Shown one piece after another: positions 18,444 to 26,827 of a stretch of 64,000 bases of DNA. Source of the stretch: Armatimonadota bacterium (GTDB lineage: Bacteria > Armatimonadota > Fimbriimonadia > Fimbriimonadales > ATM1). Each line of letters opens with the position of its first letter. Position 1 is the stretch's first letter. Under the pieces are notes generated by a model, which did not search any database, was not told where the DNA came from, and was given only the letters and a program-made list of their open reading frames with translations. Position numbers and translations under genes: made by a program. The stretch is from positions 1-64,000 of the forward strand of contig QEUM01000015.1 of NCBI GenBank assembly GCA_003577165.1, in the 5' to 3' direction.

Positions 18444-19345
18444 GTCGTCGCCTCCAGCATAAATTTCCGGTTTGCTTCGATCATCCCTGTGTCCCAATCA
18501 TGCCCGCCAGGATATTCGAGCAGTTTCTTTGAGCCAGGGATCGCGTCGTAGACGGCCCGAACGTGCTCTGGCCGACTCGCTGGATCTCTCGCTCCGTAAG
18601 ACACGAGCGCAGGCTTGTGCAGCCGCGTCGCGTGGTTGACCGTGTCGTAATACGAAACTGTGTAAAGCACGCGCTCGATTCCGAGTGGAATTCGATGGGC
18701 GAAGTCCGCCAACTCCTTTAGGGGGTAGCGATGGATCGGCTGATGAAGTGTCCGCCGCATCCCCGCAAGAAAGGGCATGTCCGCGACGACGGCCTTCACT
18801 GCGCTGCTGGTTGCTCCAGTCCAGATCGCCATGCCGCCGCCCTGACTCATCCCGGCGACAGACAGACGAGAGGCGTCCGCTTCGACCTGCGCGCGGAGGA
18901 CCCTCACCGCGATCAGGGCGTTTTGAAGCATCTCTCGAAAAACCCAAGTTTCGGGATCCTCGACGCCTTCTGCGAAATAGCCTCGGAGCGGCGAGTAGTC
19001 CTCCTGATGGAACGCATCGTTTCCATGGAAGTTGAAACTCATGCTCACCATGTCTTCGCGCGTGGAGTACTCGTTTGGGAGATGAGACTCTTTTCCGTAC
19101 GCGGGCAACCAGAGGAATGAGGGCACCATCCGGTTCAGACGCTCCGGGATTGCGATCCAGCCGTGGAGAGTCGAACCGCCGATGGACCGAAAGTCAATGG
19201 TCTCGACGACGAATCCAGGCAGATCGAAGACGTTGTGGCGGCTTCGGTGGTAGTCGAGAGGCGACTTGTCCGCCTCTTCACGAGCCGTCTCCCAAAACTC
19301 GTCGAAGTCCTCGGGCACGTACGGCTGGAGGTCTTCCGGCGTCAC
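18440..19345 (-). CDS. Acetyl-xylan esterase / cephalosporin-C deacetylase family hydrolase
   Basis: This alpha/beta hydrolase of about 300 residues has the AXE1-family order: PYVPEDFDEFW at the N-terminus, LHGWIAIP, WLPAYG (oxyanion region), a nucleophile elbow G-M-S-Q-G-G-G, a PALVSYGARDP acid segment and the C-terminal GGHDW His. The family removes acetyl groups from xylo-oligosaccharides and other esters, usually in the cytoplasm. The start is uncertain. GTG 19345 is given. CTG 19360 would give the usual LIFDP N-terminus with a 4-bp CTGA overlap with the upstream gene. TTG 19414 would overlap that gene by 58 bp. Confidence 0.85.
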   Translation of the reverse strand: MTPEDLQPYVPEDFDEFWETAREEADKSPLDYHRSRHNVFDLPGFVVETIDFRSIGGSTLHGWIAIPERLNRMVPSFLWLPAYGKESHLPNEYSTREDMVSMSFNFHGNDAFHQEDYSPLRGYFAEGVEDPETWVFREMLQNALIAVRVLRAQVEADASRLSVAGMSQGGGMAIWTGATSSAVKAVVADMPFLAGMRRTLHQPIHRYPLKELADFAHRIPLGIERVLYTVSYYDTVNHATRLHKPALVSYGARDPASRPEHVRAVYDAIPGSKKLLEYPGGHDWDTGMIEANRKFMLEATT

Positions 19346-19356
19346 AGGATCGAAGA

Positions 19357-19596
19357 TCAGGCCCCGAGAGATCGTTGGAGTGGCTCCACGTGCAATCCGG
19401 TGGTGTGGAGCCAAGCGGTGGCTCGCTGCACTTCCTCAAGCGGCCCTTCCAACGCGATCAGCATCCACCCTTGGTCTTCATCTACGACGGCCTTTCGTAT
19501 CGTGACCTTCACGTTGAAATCGCGGCTCAGCCTCCAAATCCACGGCTCGCCGGCCTGCTCCTTAGTCGCTGCAAGTTTGATGTCTACTCGCTCCAT
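19357..19596 (-). CDS. Free-standing NIL-domain protein
   Basis: The 79-residue protein starts at ATG 19594-19596 (GGAG about 7-10 nt upstream). It matches the ferredoxin-like NIL domain found at the C-terminus of the methionine importer ATPase MetN and in some ferredoxins, with FNVKVTIRKAVVDEDQGWMLIALEG and a final alpha helix EEVQRATAWL. In MetN the domain binds methionine and inhibits transport. A stand-alone copy may sense methionine or be a small regulatory subunit. It lies directly upstream of the esterase and the trans-sulfuration enzyme in a tightly overlapping run. Confidence 0.75.
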   Translation of the reverse strand: MERVDIKLAATKEQAGEPWIWRLSRDFNVKVTIRKAVVDEDQGWMLIALEGPLEEVQRATAWLHTTGLHVEPLQRSLGA

Positions 19597-19694
19597 CCTA
19601 TCTCCGAAGGCAATCGCGTGGGTAACACAGTCATGAGACTCCCTCGCGATCGGACGGATTCTACCAGTCGGCCGTACGCTGCCCACGCCGGCCG

Positions 19695-20468
19695 TCAATC
19701 GGCGATCACGCAGCGAAACCAGTTGACGAATCGGTAGCCGCCATCGGAGTCTTTGTGGGGCCTCGCCGCGCTCAGCAAGGCTTCCCTCAGTTTCTCTTCA
19801 CCGACCGTACGGGCCGCGGCCACCATCATCCCCGCGGCTCGCAAGCCTCGCCAGAACTGATCGTCGTCGCCGAAGTGAAAGAGGCAATCCACCTCCTTCT
19901 CGTCCAAAACGTTGAATCCGGCCCGATTTATGACGTCGAGCAGGTTGGCCCTCTCCGAGAGCGAAGGCTCCGGCGATCGGGGGGGTGGGGGCATGATCTC
20001 CTGCACCGCTTTGAATATCGGGGCGAACTCGCACTTCTCCGGCTCGCACCACATTCCGATTCCGAAGCGACCACCGGGTCGGAGCACGCGCTTCGCCTCT
20101 TTGGCCGCGGCAACTCGGTCTTCGGCGAACTGAATCGAATTGCATGCGATGACCGCGTCGAAGGTGTCGTTCTCAAACGGCAGGTTTTCGATGTCGCCGA
20201 CGTGGAACTCGCCGCGCGGCAGTTTTCCTTTCGCGATCTCGATGAGCGTTTCAGCGGCGTCGATGCCGGTTACTTTCGCTCCCTTCTGCGCCGCTTTGGT
20301 CGCGAGCCCGCCTGCGCCGCAGCCCATGTCGAGAAGTGTGACGCCGTCGGAGACGCCAACTCCCGCGATCAGCGCGTCCCAAAGGGCCGAGGTCGTCGGT
20401 TCGGCGAATGTCGCCCAATCTTCGGGATGCGTCCCCCAGAGGGCGCCTTGAACTTGCGATGATCCCAT
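19695..20468 (-). CDS. Class I SAM-dependent methyltransferase
   Basis: The 257-residue Rossmann-fold methyltransferase has motif I LLDMGCGAGGLA, an acidic ribose-binding residue in VTGIDAAE, motif II DIENLPFENDTFDAVIACNSIQF and motif III RVLRPGGRFGI. It resembles UbiE/ArsM-like small-molecule methyltransferases. The substrate is not predictable. The start is ATG. It precedes the NIL-domain gene by 98 bp on the same strand. Confidence 0.88.
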   Translation of the reverse strand: MGSSQVQGALWGTHPEDWATFAEPTTSALWDALIAGVGVSDGVTLLDMGCGAGGLATKAAQKGAKVTGIDAAETLIEIAKGKLPRGEFHVGDIENLPFENDTFDAVIACNSIQFAEDRVAAAKEAKRVLRPGGRFGIGMWCEPEKCEFAPIFKAVQEIMPPPPRSPEPSLSERANLLDVINRAGFNVLDEKEVDCLFHFGDDDQFWRGLRAAGMMVAAARTVGEEKLREALLSAARPHKDSDGGYRFVNWFRCVIAD

Positions 20469-20499
20469 CTTCTCTTCCTTACCTTCTTGCGAACTTGTG

Positions 20500-21096
20500 C
20501 TACTCGCGAACGACTTTGAATCGCTTCGTCAAGCGAACCGAAGTCTCGATGGCGGAGTCCCAAAGGTCCTTCGCCCCCGGATCGAATCGGAGTTCCCTCC
20601 GTAATCCAGTCATGGACTCGGAGAGGATACGCTCTCGATTGAAGTCGTACGCGATGGTGCAGTCATATGTCCCCGGCCGCAGCGGGATCGGTTTTGCTTT
20701 CGCATAGGCGGCCTTGTCCCTCGACTTCGCGCCCCCAAAGTCTAACTCTCCCTCATACGTCACCCAGTAGAGGTCAACTGAGCCGAGTGGGGGGAGCACC
20801 AGGAAACGACCCTTGGTTACGTAGTCCGAAACGACAACCTGAACGCGCGGCTCCGACCGAGGACCAACGGGGACCAGTTCCTCACGACCACGCATCAGCC
20901 GGTCGTAAGCGGACGCCGCAGGTGCGCCGTCCCAAATCGGCTTGGCGATCACACAGGGCCGCGTGCCGCGATTCGTTACGGTCAGAGTGGCCGTGATCGG
21001 CTTGCCGGGCTTGACCTCGGTGCCCGTCAACCTTAGATCAAAGTGGAGCCCAGCCTGGGGCGGGAGGAGCGAGGCGGCGAGTAGTGCCAACACCAT
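20500..21096 (-). CDS. Secreted Ig-fold-like protein of unknown function
   Basis: The 198-residue product opens with a short signal peptide (MVLALLAASLLPPQA). The rest looks beta-rich, with a CARDB/DUF-like Ig segment LTGTEVKPGKPITATLTVTNRGTRPCV and a final beta-hairpin region LRPGTYDCTIAYDF. No catalytic motif is visible. It is the first minus-strand gene of the run that extends to 10196 and is divergent from the bS21 gene. Its function is unknown. Confidence 0.6.
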   Translation of the reverse strand: MVLALLAASLLPPQAGLHFDLRLTGTEVKPGKPITATLTVTNRGTRPCVIAKPIWDGAPAASAYDRLMRGREELVPVGPRSEPRVQVVVSDYVTKGRFLVLPPLGSVDLYWVTYEGELDFGGAKSRDKAAYAKAKPIPLRPGTYDCTIAYDFNRERILSESMTGLRRELRFDPGAKDLWDSAIETSVRLTKRFKVVRE

Positions 21097-21180
21097 GTCT
21101 GTCGTCGGTCGGCGCGCGCACGCGCCAACCGCCTCTTAAGGACCCCAATTCTACCGATCTGGGCTGGGGGCCTGAGCCGC

Positions 21181-21240
21181 CCCAGGAGGGGCTTTGGAGA
21201 CGTCTAATCTCCTGGGCCGGCCAAGCCGATAAGGTATAGT
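21181..21240 (+). promoter_or_regulatory. Inverted repeat and possible -10 element before bS21
   Basis: An 8-bp inverted repeat (CCCAGGAG 21181-21188 and CTCCTGGG 21209-21216) is followed by TATAGT at 21235-21240, 30 bp before the bS21 start codon. The hexamer could be the -10 box of the ribosomal-protein promoter, but I see no good -35. The hairpin could be an operator or an upstream terminator-like structure. Confidence 0.3.
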
Positions 21241-21270
21241 CACCCGCGCCAATCCCTGGAGGAAGGTCAG

Positions 21271-21438
21271 TTGATCGAAGTTGTAGTGCAGCCGAACGAA
21301 AGCATCGACGGTGCTCTGAAGCGATTCAATACGAAGCTTCAGCAGAGCGGCATTTTGCGGACTCTGAAAGAGCATATGCACTATGAGAAGCCGAGCGACA
21401 AGCGGCGGCGGATGAAGCGGCGGGGACGCCGGAAGTAG
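21271..21438 (+). CDS. rpsU: 30S ribosomal protein bS21
   Basis: This is a 55-codon frame with start TTG 21271, GGAGG at 21258-21262 (8-nt spacing) and stop TAG 21436. The product begins (M)IEVVVQPNESIDGALKRFN and ends in the Arg/Lys-rich tail KRRRMKRRGRRK, the classic bS21 pattern. The middle segment is LQQSGILRTLKEHMHYEKPS. bS21 sits on the small subunit near the anti-Shine-Dalgarno region. The gene is short and has a TTG start, so automatic callers may miss it. It precedes the pgpH-ybeY cluster, as rpsU does in many genomes. Confidence 0.92.
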   Translation: MIEVVVQPNESIDGALKRFNTKLQQSGILRTLKEHMHYEKPSDKRRRMKRRGRRK

Positions 21439-21505
21439 CCCCCTGGGCCCGGCGCGGCCCCGAAACGCGCCAGGCTTGTCTCTCCGCCCAGCCGAGAGAC
21501 GAACC

Positions 21506-23050
21506 ATGACCACCCGCGCAAGCACACTTCGCAATCTCGTCAAGGCGGCCCACTGGCTCCACACCCCTCCCGCCCTTCTGGTTTCGGGCGCGCGTTACGT
21601 CTTCGGATCGGTCGTTCTGTCCCTCGCCTTGCTCGTTCGGCAACTGCCGCCGTTCGTCTGGCAAAAGGCCGTCGGACTGACCATCGGCGTGCTCTTCGGC
21701 ATGGTCGCCACGCGACTCGCGCTTTCCCACTTTCCCTTGAGGGGCATCTCCTACAGGATCGCGTCGAGGATCCTCTACACGACGATCCTCCTCGCTGTGG
21801 TCGGCGTCCAGGTCGCCGCCTCTGCGATAGGCGGGACGGAGGGGACGCGGTCCGAGTTGGCGCCCCTAATCGTCGCCCCACTCGTGGGCCTCGGCCTCCT
21901 CGTCGGCGGCCTGATGGGTCCGGCGGTCGCGACCCTCGGAGTCTCCGTATCGGCGATGAGCCTTGGGCTTGCGGGCTCCGTCAGCCCGGAACTGCTCGCC
22001 ACTTCGTGGGTTGTCGCCCTGGTCGGCGCGTTCAGCGTGAACCCTCTGCGGCAGAGAAACGACCTCTTCCGTGCCACGTACTTCACGACCGCGGCATTCG
22101 GCGTCGCTGCGTTCGCGTTCGCGATGTCCGACGGGATGTCTTTCCAATCGGCCGGACTCGCTGCAGGATGGGCCATCTTCGGCGGCGTTGGGGCGTGCGC
22201 GCTCTTTTGGCTTGCTATCGCCATCTTCGAGCGCGCGTTCGGGGTTGTGTCGGATTGGTGCCTGCTTGAGCTCTGCAGTCCGGATCATCCGCTCATCCGC
22301 GATCTGATGATTAACGCTCCCGGCACTTACGCTCATAGCGTAATGGTCGGAAACCTTGCGGAGCAGGCTGCCACTGCGATCGGCGCGAACGGTTTGCTCT
22401 GTCGAGCGATGGCGTACTACCACGACATCGGAAAAGCGAAACGGCCGGAGTTCTTCATCGAGAACGCGCGGGGCACCAACCCGCACGACTCGATTCAACC
22501 CTCGCTGAGCGCGAGGATCATCGCAGCGCACGTTCGCGACGGCTTGGAGATGGCCGACGCCCACCGGCTGCCGCCAGCGATCCGCGACGGCATCGCCGAG
22601 CACCACGGCACGTCGCTGATTACGTATTTCTATCACCGCATGACGAAGGACGCGGATGCACACGACCCCATCCTCGAACAGCAGTTCCGATATCCCGGGC
22701 CGAAACCGAGGAGAAAGGAGACGGCCGTGCTCATGTTGGCCGACCGGGTCGAAGCGGCTTCGCGATCCTTGTCGGATCTGTCGCCGGGGAGACTCCGGGC
22801 ATTCGTTTGGGAGATCGTGCAGGATGTCCGCGACGACGGTCAGTTGGACGACTCCGAACTCAACTTCCGAGACTTGCAGACGATCGTCGGTTCTTTCGTC
22901 TCCTCGCTTCGAGCGCTGCGTCATGAACGAGTCGAGTACCCTTCACAATCCTTAGACTTCGATGGCACGACACAGGATATCAGCCGTCAACGCGACGGGG
23001 CATCGCGTCCCGATGCGGACCATTCAGGAAGCGCTGACGAAGATGCTTGA
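21506..23050 (+). CDS. PgpH-like membrane HD-domain phosphohydrolase
   Basis: The 514-residue protein has an N-terminal block of about six or seven membrane segments (residues about 30-250) and a cytoplasmic HD domain (about 270-470). The HD domain has TYAHSVMVGNLAE, the YYHDIGK HD pair, NPHDSIQPSLSARIIAAHV and AEHHGT. PgpH enzymes of this type hydrolyse cyclic di-AMP. Compared with Listeria PgpH it lacks the large extracellular 7TMR-HDED domain. The start at ATG 21506 gives a clean N-terminus. Its 3' end overlaps ybeY by 89 bp, a long overlap. The order pgpH-ybeY-dgkA-corC is a widely conserved cluster. Confidence 0.87.
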   Translation: MTTRASTLRNLVKAAHWLHTPPALLVSGARYVFGSVVLSLALLVRQLPPFVWQKAVGLTIGVLFGMVATRLALSHFPLRGISYRIASRILYTTILLAVVGVQVAASAIGGTEGTRSELAPLIVAPLVGLGLLVGGLMGPAVATLGVSVSAMSLGLAGSVSPELLATSWVVALVGAFSVNPLRQRNDLFRATYFTTAAFGVAAFAFAMSDGMSFQSAGLAAGWAIFGGVGACALFWLAIAIFERAFGVVSDWCLLELCSPDHPLIRDLMINAPGTYAHSVMVGNLAEQAATAIGANGLLCRAMAYYHDIGKAKRPEFFIENARGTNPHDSIQPSLSARIIAAHVRDGLEMADAHRLPPAIRDGIAEHHGTSLITYFYHRMTKDADAHDPILEQQFRYPGPKPRRKETAVLMLADRVEAASRSLSDLSPGRLRAFVWEIVQDVRDDGQLDDSELNFRDLQTIVGSFVSSLRALRHERVEYPSQSLDFDGTTQDISRQRDGASRPDADHSGSADEDA

Positions 23051-23432
23051 AGCGGAATCACAGCCCCCCTCCGAAATCTCTATACTCCTCACCGATCGAG
23101 AGGGCATTCGCGCACTGAATCGCCAGTATCGCGGTGTAGATGCGGCGACGGATGTGCTTTCATTCCCCGTCGCGCTTCATCCTGACGGATCTCCCACGCG
23201 AGCGATTGGAGACATCGCCATCTGCCTTGAGATCGCGACTCAGCAGGCAGAAGCGCACGAAACGGACGTCGAAACCGAAATCGCCTGCCTCGCGGTTCAC
23301 GGAGGACTTCACCTGCTGGGTTATGACGACTCGTCCGACGCGGGCCGAGATGACATGAACCGAAGAATGCTCGACGTAATTCGCTCAGTCGGTTTGTCGC
23401 CGAAAGATGACTGGGCCTCGGAGCCTCACTAA
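22962..23432 (+). CDS. ybeY: Endoribonuclease YbeY (rRNA maturation factor)
   Basis: YbeY is a metal-dependent RNase needed for 16S rRNA 3'-end processing and ribosome quality control. The 156-residue protein shows LNRQYRGVDAATDVLSFPV with the conserved Arg and the metal site H-G-G-L-H-L-L-G-Y-D-D. In the usual motif (HxxLHLxGYDH) the third ligand is His; here it is Asp, read directly from codon GAC. Asp can coordinate zinc, so activity is not excluded. Start ATG 22962 lies inside the 3' end of the upstream gene. Confidence 0.92.
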   Translation: MARHRISAVNATGHRVPMRTIQEALTKMLEAESQPPSEISILLTDREGIRALNRQYRGVDAATDVLSFPVALHPDGSPTRAIGDIAICLEIATQQAEAHETDVETEIACLAVHGGLHLLGYDDSSDAGRDDMNRRMLDVIRSVGLSPKDDWASEPH

Positions 23433-23435
23433 GCC

Positions 23436-24134
23436 ATGGCACGAAACGTCCTGAAGCCGTTTGCGGTTGCGATGGGTGGCGTGGTTCACGCCTTCAAAAC
23501 GCAGCGGCACATGAGGTTCCACCTCTACGCTGTCATCGTGAGCATTCTCATCGGCCTTCTCATCAACCTCAGCGTTCGAGAGATGGTCGTGCTCCTCTTC
23601 ATGATCAGTTTGGTCGTCGTCGCAGAGATGTTCAACTCGGCGATTGAAGCCGTGGTCGACCTGGTTCAGCCTACGTATCACCCCTTAGCGAAGTTCGCCA
23701 AGGATATGGCGGCGGGGGCAGTGCTCATCACGACGATGACAGCGCTGGTCGTCGGCCTGATGCTGTTCCTCGGCGACGGCCGTTGGGAGGAGATATCGCT
23801 AATCATCGCGGCACAAGACCCCCAGATTCGTCTTGCGCCCCGGCTCCTGCTGGGCTTCTTCGTGCTTTTCGCACTCGTCGTCATCGGCAAGGGCCTGGGG
23901 AGGAAGGGCCAGGTTTTCAAGGGCGGGCTCGTGAGCGGCCACGCCGCGTTTGGGTTTTTTCTTGCAGGAGTCGTGATCTTCGTTTCGAAGAATTTAGCGG
24001 TTTCGCTCATGGCAATTTTTCTCGCGGCGATGGTCGCCCAGGCGAGGTGGGAAGCACGCATCCACTCCGTCTTCGAACTGTCCCTGGGAGCGACGCTCGG
24101 CGGCCTCCTCGCCGTCGTGCTCTTTGCAATTTAG
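23436..24134 (+). CDS. Fused DgkA-type lipid kinase and PAP2-type phosphatase
   Basis: The 232-residue membrane protein has an N-terminal DgkA/undecaprenol-kinase domain (about residues 5-110). It shows the family signature EMFNSAIEAVVDL and LAKFAKDMAAGAVLI around three membrane helices. The C-terminal half (about 120-232) resembles a compact PAP2 phosphatase: GKGLGRKGQ, SGHAAFGFF and R-x-x-x-x-x-H in ARWEARIHSVFEL. Such a protein could both phosphorylate undecaprenol or diacylglycerol and remove phosphate from a lipid carrier. It follows ybeY by 3 bp, as dgkA does in Firmicutes, where the two halves are normally separate or fused only in some species. Confidence 0.85.
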   Translation: MARNVLKPFAVAMGGVVHAFKTQRHMRFHLYAVIVSILIGLLINLSVREMVVLLFMISLVVVAEMFNSAIEAVVDLVQPTYHPLAKFAKDMAAGAVLITTMTALVVGLMLFLGDGRWEEISLIIAAQDPQIRLAPRLLLGFFVLFALVVIGKGLGRKGQVFKGGLVSGHAAFGFFLAGVVIFVSKNLAVSLMAIFLAAMVAQARWEARIHSVFELSLGATLGGLLAVVLFAI

Positions 24135-24140
24135 GTGAGT

Positions 24141-25583
24141 ATGAGAGAGACATCGGAAGACGATCCCGACCCGCACGAGCCTAAGCGACCCTTCCACGGA
24201 GCCCTCGGACTTGCGTCCTTCGCAATCCTCGGCCTCGCGTTTGGACAGATTCACGGAGCAACCGTCGCCCAAAGCGACCTGCTCATCCCTGCGGCGACGA
24301 TCCCTGCGGTCCTGCTGGTTGTCCTGTTGATGCTTGTCAACGCGGGGTTCCAGGCGGCCGAATCTGCGCTCACGTCCCTTCGGCGCGCCCGCCTCACGGA
24401 ACTCGCCGAGGCGGGACATCCGAGTTATCAGCGTCTGTCGCACCTGTATGCCGAGTTACCGTCGTTCTACGCGACCTGCCAGGCGGGGATTCAGTTGGCG
24501 CGCATCGGAATGGTCGTGGGGGCCGTGCTCGCCGCGCCGCAGATCGCTTCGCCATTCAGCGACTCCGGGCCTCTCGCGTTTTGGATCACGCTTTTGGCGG
24601 TGCTCGCCGTCGTCGCCTGTGTGAATCTCGCGCTTATCGAACTCCCGTTCCGAGGATTGGCGCGGAAATCGCCCGAAAAGTGGGCTCGCAGGTTCTACGG
24701 CTTCCTTCGCGGCGCGCGCGTCGTGCTCTCGCCATTCGTCGGCCTCGTGAAGATCGTCGGAAACACGCTCTCCAAGAAACTCGGTCTCGGACCTCTATTC
24801 GCCCCCCCGGTGTTCACAGAGGACGAACTTCGCGAAGTGCTTGAGTCTGCCGGGGAAGCAAGCGATCTCATCGAGGACGAGAAGGAGATGATCCACTCGA
24901 TCATCGAATTCACCGACACGGTCGCGCGAGAAGTCATGACTCCTCGAACCGACATTCACGCCGCTGAAGTCACGGACGACTTGCGGACGATCGCGAAGAT
25001 CATTGAGGAATCGGGCCACACGCGCATCCCGGTCTACGAAGAAAATATTGACAAGATCGTCGGCGTGGTGCACGCCAAAGACGTCCTTCGGGCGCTGCTG
25101 CAGCGGCCGGAGGCCACGGTCACATCCATCATGCGACCGCCTTACTTCATTCCGGAAACGAAGGAATTGCACGAACTTCTGTCCGAGTTTCGGAAGGGGA
25201 GAATCCAACTGGCCATCGTTCAGGACGAGTTCGGCGGAACGGAAGGCATAGTCACGATTGAAGACATCGTCGAAGAGATTGTCGGCGACATTGTGGACGA
25301 GTACGATGTCGAAGAGCCGGAAGTCATGAAAGTGGACAACCACACGTGGCTCGTGTCCGGACGCGCGCACCTCGAGGATGTCAACGACGAAATCGGTTCG
25401 TATTTCGAGAGTGAAGAGTTCGACACAATCGGTGGATTCGTCTTCGGCCTGTTCGGAAGGCAGCCCGACGTCGGCGAAGTCATCTCATACAACGGATGGG
25501 ACCTCAAGGTAGCCAGCACGGACGGCCGCAGAGTGGTTCGCGTCGAAGCGAAGCGAAAGAAGGAGACGGGGATTGACGCCTAA
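24141..25583 (+). CDS. CNNM/CorC-type membrane transporter with CBS pair
   Basis: The 480-residue protein has an N-terminal DUF21/CNNM membrane domain (three to four helices, about residues 20-190, with FQAAESALTSLRRARL). Next is a tandem CBS domain pair (about 235-360, beginning VMTPRTDIHA and containing RIPVYEENIDKIVGVVHAKDVL). The CorC/HlyC transporter-associated domain (about 375-470) ends the protein. The family affects Mg2+ or Co2+ efflux and resistance; CBS domains commonly bind adenine nucleotides. GTG 24135 is a possible alternative start. Its 3' end overlaps rtcA by 11 bp, extending the operon. Confidence 0.9.
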   Translation: MRETSEDDPDPHEPKRPFHGALGLASFAILGLAFGQIHGATVAQSDLLIPAATIPAVLLVVLLMLVNAGFQAAESALTSLRRARLTELAEAGHPSYQRLSHLYAELPSFYATCQAGIQLARIGMVVGAVLAAPQIASPFSDSGPLAFWITLLAVLAVVACVNLALIELPFRGLARKSPEKWARRFYGFLRGARVVLSPFVGLVKIVGNTLSKKLGLGPLFAPPVFTEDELREVLESAGEASDLIEDEKEMIHSIIEFTDTVAREVMTPRTDIHAAEVTDDLRTIAKIIEESGHTRIPVYEENIDKIVGVVHAKDVLRALLQRPEATVTSIMRPPYFIPETKELHELLSEFRKGRIQLAIVQDEFGGTEGIVTIEDIVEEIVGDIVDEYDVEEPEVMKVDNHTWLVSGRAHLEDVNDEIGSYFESEEFDTIGGFVFGLFGRQPDVGEVISYNGWDLKVASTDGRRVVRVEAKRKKETGIDA

Positions 25584-26625
25584 CCCCGTCCTTGTCGAAC
25601 TCGATGGTTCGCATGGGGAGGGGGGGGGATCCATCGTCCGCACTGCGCTCGCGATGAGCGCGCTTACCGGACAACCCGTACGCATCTTCAACGTGCGAAG
25701 CGGGCTTCCTAAGCCTGGAGTAGGTCCAGTGGACATCGCTCTCGCTCAGGCGCTGGGTTCGGCCACCGGCGCACTGATCGAAGGCTCGCTCGGCGACTCG
25801 GACCTGTCTTTCAGGCCCCGCACGGCTCTTTCGCCCGTTCGAGATCGGATTGATCTCAACCGCATCGCCAAGGGGGCGTCCCCCGGATCGGCGACCCTCG
25901 TGCTGCAGTCACTCTTGGCCCCGCTCGCGCGAGCAGGCGGAGTCAGCCGGGTGTCCGTCAGGGGGGGGACTCACATCCCGCTGTCACCAACCTACGACTA
26001 CTTTCGCCTCGTGACCATCCCGTGCATGGAGAGCGTTGGAATCGGCTGCGTCACGACGATCGACACCGCCTCGTACGGGAGGGGGGCTGGCGAGATCGCC
26101 GCGGAGATCGAGCCGAGTGGAGTCGAACCTGCGTCGCTTTCGGATCGCGGTCGGCTGCTTTCGCTCAGGGCGACAGTCGTGACGAGCGAGTTGCCGGAAG
26201 CTGTTGGCATGAGGGGCGTGCGGAGGTTAGAGAATTGGTTCCGGCGAGACGGACTCGAATGCGCCGTCGAATTTTTGAAGGTGCGCGCTCCTTCGCCGGG
26301 AGCCGCCGTTACGATCGGGTCGGAGTTTGAGCGCGGGTTCGGTGGTGGCCAGGCGCTCGGCGAGCGGGGTCGGTCCATGGAACAGGTGGTGGACGAGGCC
26401 TACTCGCAGTTCATCGATTGGCTGAATTCCGACACCGGCGTCGATCCTTTTGTGGCCGACCAACTCGTCGTTCCTTGCGCTCTGGCGCAGGGCACTTCAG
26501 CTTTCACGACGAGCCGGATCACCCCGACGCTCGTTTCCACGATTTGGGTTGTCAAGCAGTTTATGCCGGCCCGCATCGTCGTTACGGGTCGCGAAGAGCA
26601 CGCCGGCAGCGTCTCCGTAGGCTAG
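25573..26625 (+). CDS. rtcA: RNA 3'-terminal phosphate cyclase-like protein lacking the catalytic His
   Basis: The 350-residue protein matches RtcA throughout: ELDGSHGEGGGSIVRTALAMSALTGQPV, KPGVGP, GSATLVLQSLL, SVRGGT and FVADQLVVPCALAQG. RtcA converts RNA 3'-phosphates to 2',3'-cyclic phosphates through an adenylated His near the C-terminus (H309 in E. coli, sequence CHLLTNIAVVERF). The aligned segment here is TLVSTIWVVKQF, so the His position is Thr. The protein may therefore be non-adenylating, like eukaryotic Rcl1, or use another residue. Start TTG 25573 has AGGAG upstream and overlaps the corC-like gene by 11 bp. A nine-G tract at 25620-25628 encodes part of GEGGG. rtcB and rtcR are absent here. 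Confidence 0.9.
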   Translation: MTPNPVLVELDGSHGEGGGSIVRTALAMSALTGQPVRIFNVRSGLPKPGVGPVDIALAQALGSATGALIEGSLGDSDLSFRPRTALSPVRDRIDLNRIAKGASPGSATLVLQSLLAPLARAGGVSRVSVRGGTHIPLSPTYDYFRLVTIPCMESVGIGCVTTIDTASYGRGAGEIAAEIEPSGVEPASLSDRGRLLSLRATVVTSELPEAVGMRGVRRLENWFRRDGLECAVEFLKVRAPSPGAAVTIGSEFERGFGGGQALGERGRSMEQVVDEAYSQFIDWLNSDTGVDPFVADQLVVPCALAQGTSAFTTSRITPTLVSTIWVVKQFMPARIVVTGREEHAGSVSVG

Positions 26626-26801
26626 AGCCACGGTTCGCCGGCCTTCCCGGGGGGTGCGGCGTCGAGGCGGGGGCCTCAGCGTGCGGGGGCGGGACACCCG
26701 CGGCGCAACGGGTCACGTCCGTGGGCGAGGATCCTCGGAAGCTCTCCGAGCGCGCCGACTCAGTGCGCTTCGCGAGAGGCCGATTCCGCCAAATCGAGGG
26801 G

Positions 26802-26807
26802 TATACT
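26802..26807 (+). promoter_or_regulatory. Probable -10 element of tRNA-Ile
   Basis: TATACT lies 20 bp upstream of the tRNA 5' end, the right place for a -10 hexamer. The -35 region (about 26779-26784) is weak. The interval from the rtcA stop to the tRNA (26626-26827) shows nothing else. Confidence 0.4.
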
Positions 26808-26827
26808 CCCGCCTCTCTGCTTGTCTT

